A stretch of 64,000 nt of DNA from Hygrophila difformis. Its lineage: Eukaryota > Streptophyta > Magnoliopsida > Lamiales > Acanthaceae. Below, piece after piece: positions 59,603 to 64,000 of the stretch (position 1 is its first letter; the number at the start of each line of letters is the position of its first letter). The notes below the pieces were generated by a model, which had not been told where the DNA came from, did not search any database, and saw nothing but the letters and a program-made list of their open reading frames with translations. The stretch spans positions 19,243,050 through 19,307,049 of the forward strand of contig JAOANR010000003.1 in NCBI GenBank assembly GCA_030278955.1, read 5' to 3'. A program made the position numbers and the translations under genes.

Positions 59603-62039
59603 TCTCCTGAGTGGTCTCCCATTGACCCAGCCTTTGACTTCGGGTCTAGAGCAAACATGATAGGGATGATCACAGCAACCGATGAGGAGTACTGGTCTGA
59701 TTCTGAACCAGCTGTGGTCTTTTGTGAGAAAGAAGGAGAGTACTTCGGCGAGGAAGAACCCATTGTGGACTTCTGTTTCGCCAAACTCGATCGGCTTTCG
59801 GCTGCATTATTTTCGGCCGAAATTCAGTTTTGTTTTTCAGCCGATCTTGTCCTTCTTTCGGCTTTCTTTCTTCCTTCCCTTCGGCTGATTTCAATCGAGC
59901 CGAAAATACTTTATCCAGGATCCTTCCTTCAGACGAACAACAATCGTCTGGGAAATCTTCTTCCATATGCATCATTTCGTACTCTTCCTGCTCAAATGCT
60001 CCGGCCGCTTTAAGCCGCTGCATTCTCCCCTTAAAGGTACGATATGATCCTTTCCCTCTTGGAGTCTCCTTCTCCCCTTCCCTCCAGGCTGAATTCTCAA
60101 ATCGGCGTTGGCCGAAATGCCTTTTCTCTGGGGAGTTCTGAACCCATCGGCCTACCTGAGTATTAGCTGGTGGCCTTCTGAGTCTCTTCATTTCTTGGGA
60201 CACAGCATCTTCAGGAACTGTGATCTGAATCACCGTTTTTCCATTCTGCTTATCGGCTGTTAGCTTCATTTCTGAGTCCCAGCCATTGGTTATGATCTTC
60301 AACGTTGGCCTCTGACTCTCACTATTGAATTCCGTTTTCTGAGGTTTGTCCGATTGTTTTATCCATTCTTTTACTTCATAGTTTCCCAATCGGTCAAAAA
60401 CGTCTGAAGTCTTCTCTTTCCCTTTCTGTGGTGACCCTAATCGTCTCCACACTCTTGTTTTCTTCTGGACCGATGGCTGACTTCCTAGCCGATCGTGTAC
60501 AGAACTTTTGTTGGTCGATGGTTGGTCCCCCAAACGATCATGTACAGACTTGTTCTGATCTGGGTGCACCATTACCATATTAGCGACAGGGAACGGATTC
60601 TTATCAATTGCCATAAGTCTATCTGGGAATTTCAATTTCCCATCGTCCACATTCTTCTGGATTAGCTTTCTGAAATATCCACAAACTGCTGTAGAATGAG
60701 TAGCCGATCCATGGAATCTACACCACCCGGCTTCCAATTGCTCTTTGGTTGGCTGCGGGTGATTTCCTTTGAACTCCAATAATCCGTTCTACTGGCAATA
60801 ATCAAATATTTCGTCCATCTGAGATAGATCGAAAGAATAAAACCTCTGAGATTCGTCCCTGACTTCTCCCTCCTTATCCTTGCCTCTGACTGGTCGAAGA
60901 GCAGGACAGGTCATGGGCTTCTTTATCACCAATTCGGCCCTTGCTACTTCGGCTAAAGCAGGAATATCGTCTGTATTATACTCTTCCTCAATTTCACACC
61001 TATCCAGAGATTCTGCAAACGATGCGGCTGACTGGATAGGCTGTGATCTTCCACTTTGACTTCGGCTTGATTTAAAAGCCGCTTGCTCCGCCAAATAAGT
61101 CTCCATTCTTATAGCCTCGGCCGTTAATTCGGCCACCGTCCTAGGTCTCGTGACCATCAATCTGTTCTTGATAGCGAACTTCAAATTCTGCTTTAGGATT
61201 TTGATATACTCATGCTCCGGCAGCATTGTTTTCATTTGAGCTTTGACCGCATAAAATCTCTCAATGAACTCAGTGACTGATTCCGCCGCCTTCTGTTTGG
61301 TTGATGTTAGATCTACCACTGATACTTCGGGACTGGTGTTGTAGAATCGGTCATGAAATAACCGCTCCATTTCGGCCCAAGTGTTAACCGATCCCGCTCG
61401 CAAATTAATGTACCACTCGAATGCTGGACCAGTGAGCGATAAGCTGAACAATATCAACTTATGAAAATCATTTTGCGTGATTCTGGTACATTGAGCTGTA
61501 AATCGGCCAATATGTTCTATCGTAGATCGGCCGACCTCTCCAGAGAAAGTATTAAAATCTGGAACCTTCACTCCTCTAGGCAGTGGATACTGCTCTTCGA
61601 TGTACTCAGGGTAAGGCTTCCTATACATCGGCCTATTCTCCTGGCCGACGAGATTTCCAAATTGTGTACGAATTATCTCAGCAATAAGTTCCCTGTCAAC
61701 CAGTTGTGGCGGATTCGGCTGCTGTGGTAAAAATTGTTGTTGTACCACTGGAGCAGGCGGTTGCACTACTGGCTGAGGCGGTTGATTCTACTGCAGATCG
61801 TACCTTTGTTGAGGAGGGACGAAAGGTCGTGGTCCTTGCCCTCCTAGCGGCCGGTAGGCCTGCTGTTGAAAGTTGTGAGGATTTTGCATCGCAGGTGGTG
61901 GATTTTGGGCCATCTGTGCATTCTGCGTTCCCATCGGATACATATTTCTCGCTAATTCGGCTCTAAACATCGCTGGCATCGCTGCCAGAATATTGCCTTC
62001 TATCTGCCGAATCGAATTAGTAACCGCCGCTTCCACCAT
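59603..62039 (-). pseudogene. Tat-like gag, broken
   Basis: The longest parts are 61766-60789 and 60779-59670, all in one frame with stops at 61788 and 60789-60791. A Q/P-rich start (PPQPVV, QQQFLPQQPNPPQ) leads into the gag core GVKVPDFNTFSGEVGRST, FSLSLTGPAFEWYINL, WAEMERLFHDRFYN and ESVTEFIERFYAVKAQM, typical of the Tat clade. Beyond it is a CRFHGSATHSTAVC cluster, a C-H-H-C variant common in Tat gag in place of a standard knuckle, then a charged linker rich in VHDRLG repeats (about 60550-60380). It ends by a frame change before the protease. Gag would package the RNA. The proper start is probably upstream of 62039, near 62200, but is not clear. Confidence 0.85.
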
Positions 62040-62229
62040 AAACTGGACATGATCACGGAACCGCGGGGTTAGATCGTCATACGGAAACTCTTGATTGTGG
62101 AAGTTTGATGGTCCAGGGAACCCTGGGGGAATTCACATGGTTCTGCTGTGCGTTCTTCCTGAATCGGCGGCAAATCGGTCCTTGCCGCCGTGTTAACTGC
62201 TGGAGTTACCTGTTCGAATGCCAATTCTA

Positions 62230-62247
62230 GTCCCACTGGGCGTGCCA
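62230..62247 (-). other. Primer-binding site of Tat-like element
   Basis: TGGCACGCCCAGTGGGAC on the minus strand, one base after the 5' LTR end. Its complement ends in GCCA, as a tRNA 3' end must. The tRNA species was not determined. Confidence 0.75.
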
Positions 62248-62248
62248 C

Positions 62249-62914
62249 TGTTTGGCTTGTGATGAGCCAAGGACATTTTTCTCCTCAAGGGAGACTACCG
62301 GAAAAGGATCAAACCAATTACGGGTCCGGATTAATAATAATGCGCCCAAACTTGACTAATAATGCCCAAACTTGACTGAATATTCTCTGAATTTATAATG
62401 GCAAACTAGATACAATGGAGAATCTACCAGTTGCTAAGAAGCAACGGCGAATTCACCAGAAAAGCTGGAACCAAACTACCGGTTGCTAAGGAACAACGGC
62501 GGATTTGGAAAGTAACCGCTACGAGCTAAGCTAGAGTCTAGGAAAAACTGTAAAGGAAAGCTGTAAAGAAAGCAGTAAAAGATACAAAGAATTAAATTTG
62601 ATAAAGGAATTTGGGGGTTGGATTGATCTCTCTGATTATGTGCATGGCATCCCCTATTTATAGCCGGAGCTTGGTAACCGCTTCTCCGGCCTATTCTCTT
62701 GAGCCGATTTTCGTCTTCTCCTAATCGGCTGGTTTGGCTTCGTTTCGGCCGAAATCACCTGTCTTTGAGACCTCCCTCTGTTTGGACTCGTATTTTATGG
62801 ATCGTCTTCCTTTAGTCTCTCGGCCCAATCAATTCTAAGCCCACTTCCTTTAAAATTCTTCTTTGGCCCATGTTGTATGGCTCAATTCCCTTATTGTGGC
62901 CCATGGCCCCAACA
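62249..62914 (-). repeat. 5' LTR of Tat-like element
   Basis: Same ends as the left LTR, minus-strand TATAAATA at 62655-62662, followed to the right by the GTCAC duplication. Confidence 0.92.
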
Positions 62915-62933
62915 GTCACTGCTACTTTCTATT

Positions 62934-63150
62934 AGGGATGGCAATGGGTCCGGGTCAGAACCGAGAACGGAGAAAGACCCGAGCTTGGTTCGGGTCTTGG
63001 GTCTTATAAAAATTGATCCATAACCGACCCGTTGCCATCCCTAAGGATGGCAATGGATCCGGGTCAGATCCGGAACCAAACCGAACCCGAGCCCTGGGTC
63101 GGGTCTTGGGTCTTGACAGAACCGACCCAGACCCGACCCATTGCCATCCC
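62934..63150. mobile_element. Dimeric MITE-like palindrome (GGGATGGCAATGGG family)
   Basis: Ends GGGATGGCAATGGGT and ACCCATTGCCATCCC, 15-base perfect inverted repeats. The middle (about 63026-63058) holds a second back-to-back pair (GTTGCCATCCCTAAGGATGG), so two units are fused. TACTTTCTATT flanks it on both sides (62923-62933, 63151-63161), an 11-base target duplication. No coding capacity. Confidence 0.75.
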
Positions 63151-63161
63151 TACTTTCTATT

Positions 63162-64000
63162 GCATATACTATGCTGTCATACGGATTCAAATGGTACCAC
63201 ATGAATTGTTCTCGATCTAATGTCTTAATTTAACATACATATACTTTTGTCAATAATCTATAGTTGTATTGAGCATATACACATAGACCATAGTTATTTA
63301 CTTACTTTCACTATACATTAATTAAGTAATTACGTTCTAAGCAGCATGTATATTATTTAAAATGACTTAACAACAAACTCAATCAAGATTAAGCTTTCAT
63401 TGTGTGTGCGGATTCTTGAAAGATTAATCTTGAATTCAATGTAGCATATGGATGCCCATGAATTATACACCAAAAAAGATTGCCATTTTATTATTCATTA
63501 CTACTTTTTTTTTTTGGCTTTAAGAAACTGAGCCTTATTCATTGGATTGGACAACTTCATTATTATTATCTAAACTATAAATGGGCCAAACTAGGATATC
63601 ATGACATATATATGTAACCTCAATAATGGAGTATATACAATTAGGACTATTATGACAAAGCTTAACCCATTTTATTTTTCTTTATCATAAACATAATGAC
63701 AATAAATTTGATTGTATTTGAGGGGACCAACCCACGTACATACAAGCTATAATAATTTAATGTCATCAAAATCTGCTTATATGATATTTCTTTGTCCTTT
63801 TATTCATATTTATATAATTATATAAGAATTTTAAAGGGAAGTAGTAATCAACTGTAACTTGTAATCAACTTTCACTAATCAGCATACTGATGGAATAGAT
63901 CATATATCTTTCTTCATGGTTGTATGATTGGACAATAATTGACTGTGTAAAATTAAAGAAAATGAATAGGATTTGAAGCGTGCTTATTTAGGGTCATGAT
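63162..64000. other. AT-rich DNA, nothing recognised
   Basis: No ORF with a known domain, no RNA gene, no element ends. Confidence 0.5.

Larger units (their letters stand above)
50663..62914 (-). mobile_element. Tat-like LTR retrotransposon, complete but degenerate, with antisense gene
   Basis: LTRs 50663-51327 and 62249-62914 with TG...CA ends, flanked by GTCAC on both sides (50658-50662, 62915-62919). Order on the minus strand: LTR, primer site, gag, protease, RT, RNase H, second RNase H, integrase, a 1 kb gap, an antisense gene, polypurine tract, LTR. The extra RNase H after RT/RNase H marks the Tat clade (Ogre/Retand/Tat). The LTRs differ at roughly 15 of 665 positions by eye, yet gag-pol has many breaks. 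Confidence 0.92.

Noticed and set aside
62937..63220. Frames in 63013-63220 as a small gene
   Set aside because: They are translations of the dimeric MITE palindrome.

Overview
This window is nuclear DNA of a flowering plant, probably a eudicot. It is almost entirely nested transposable elements. The evidence is Ty3-type LTR retrotransposons of three clades (Athila-like, Tekay-like chromovirus, Tat-like with two RNase H domains), tRNA-iMet primer sites, a Stowaway MITE, a Helitron, a LINE ORF1 remnant and an integrated plant pararetrovirus fragment. GT-AG introns and plant TATA boxes are also visible. The species cannot be named from this sequence. The only gene that looks intact and host-like is a two-exon F-box gene on the minus strand (15577-17729).

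Layout. 1-945: part of an 'A-type' LTR, minus strand. 946-2955: decayed endogenous pararetrovirus fragment with its TATA box and poly(A) signal. 3563-3832: Stowaway MITE. About 4290-4445: SINE-like piece. 4740-5266: LINE ORF1 remnant, cut by an A-type LTR at 5267. 5267-12425: two A-type LTR modules facing each other in inverted orientation, with a 1.5 kb module (X) and a spacer between them. 12426-24963: minus-strand Athila-like material. It includes a 3'-end motif at 12426, a Helitron (13469-14881), the F-box gene, a palindrome array upstream of its TATA box, a second 3'-end motif at 18860, and a broken gag-pol (18950-24963). 24973-35058: chromovirus derivative inserted upstream of that gag; its right LTR is truncated. 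35059-47337: second copy of the spacer, X and A-type LTR, interrupted by a gag-only chromovirus derivative (39194-46677) with target duplication GATTC. 47339-48900: third copy of X, opposite orientation. 50663-62914: complete minus-strand Tat-like element with target duplication GTCAC. 62934-63150: dimeric MITE-like palindrome. 63162-64000: AT-rich DNA with nothing recognised.

How the parts relate. The two chromovirus derivatives have related LTRs and complementary losses: one keeps gag only, the other keeps RNase H, integrase and chromodomain but has lost gag, protease and most of RT. Neither could move alone. In the pol-bearing one the lost part is occupied by a sense ORF of 199 codons and a convergent antisense gene with a 5'-leader intron. 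The Tat-like element also carries an intron-containing antisense gene downstream of pol, resembling plant mobile domain proteins. So two unrelated retroelements each carry a spliced, host-like gene on the antisense strand.

The A-type LTRs carry arrays of short perfect palindromes. The palindrome sequence changes from copy to copy but stays symmetrical: both arms change together. The same kind of array lies directly upstream of the F-box TATA box. This suggests that the F-box gene either uses retroelement-derived promoter DNA or has been captured by the element. These are readings by eye; database searches and expression data were not available.
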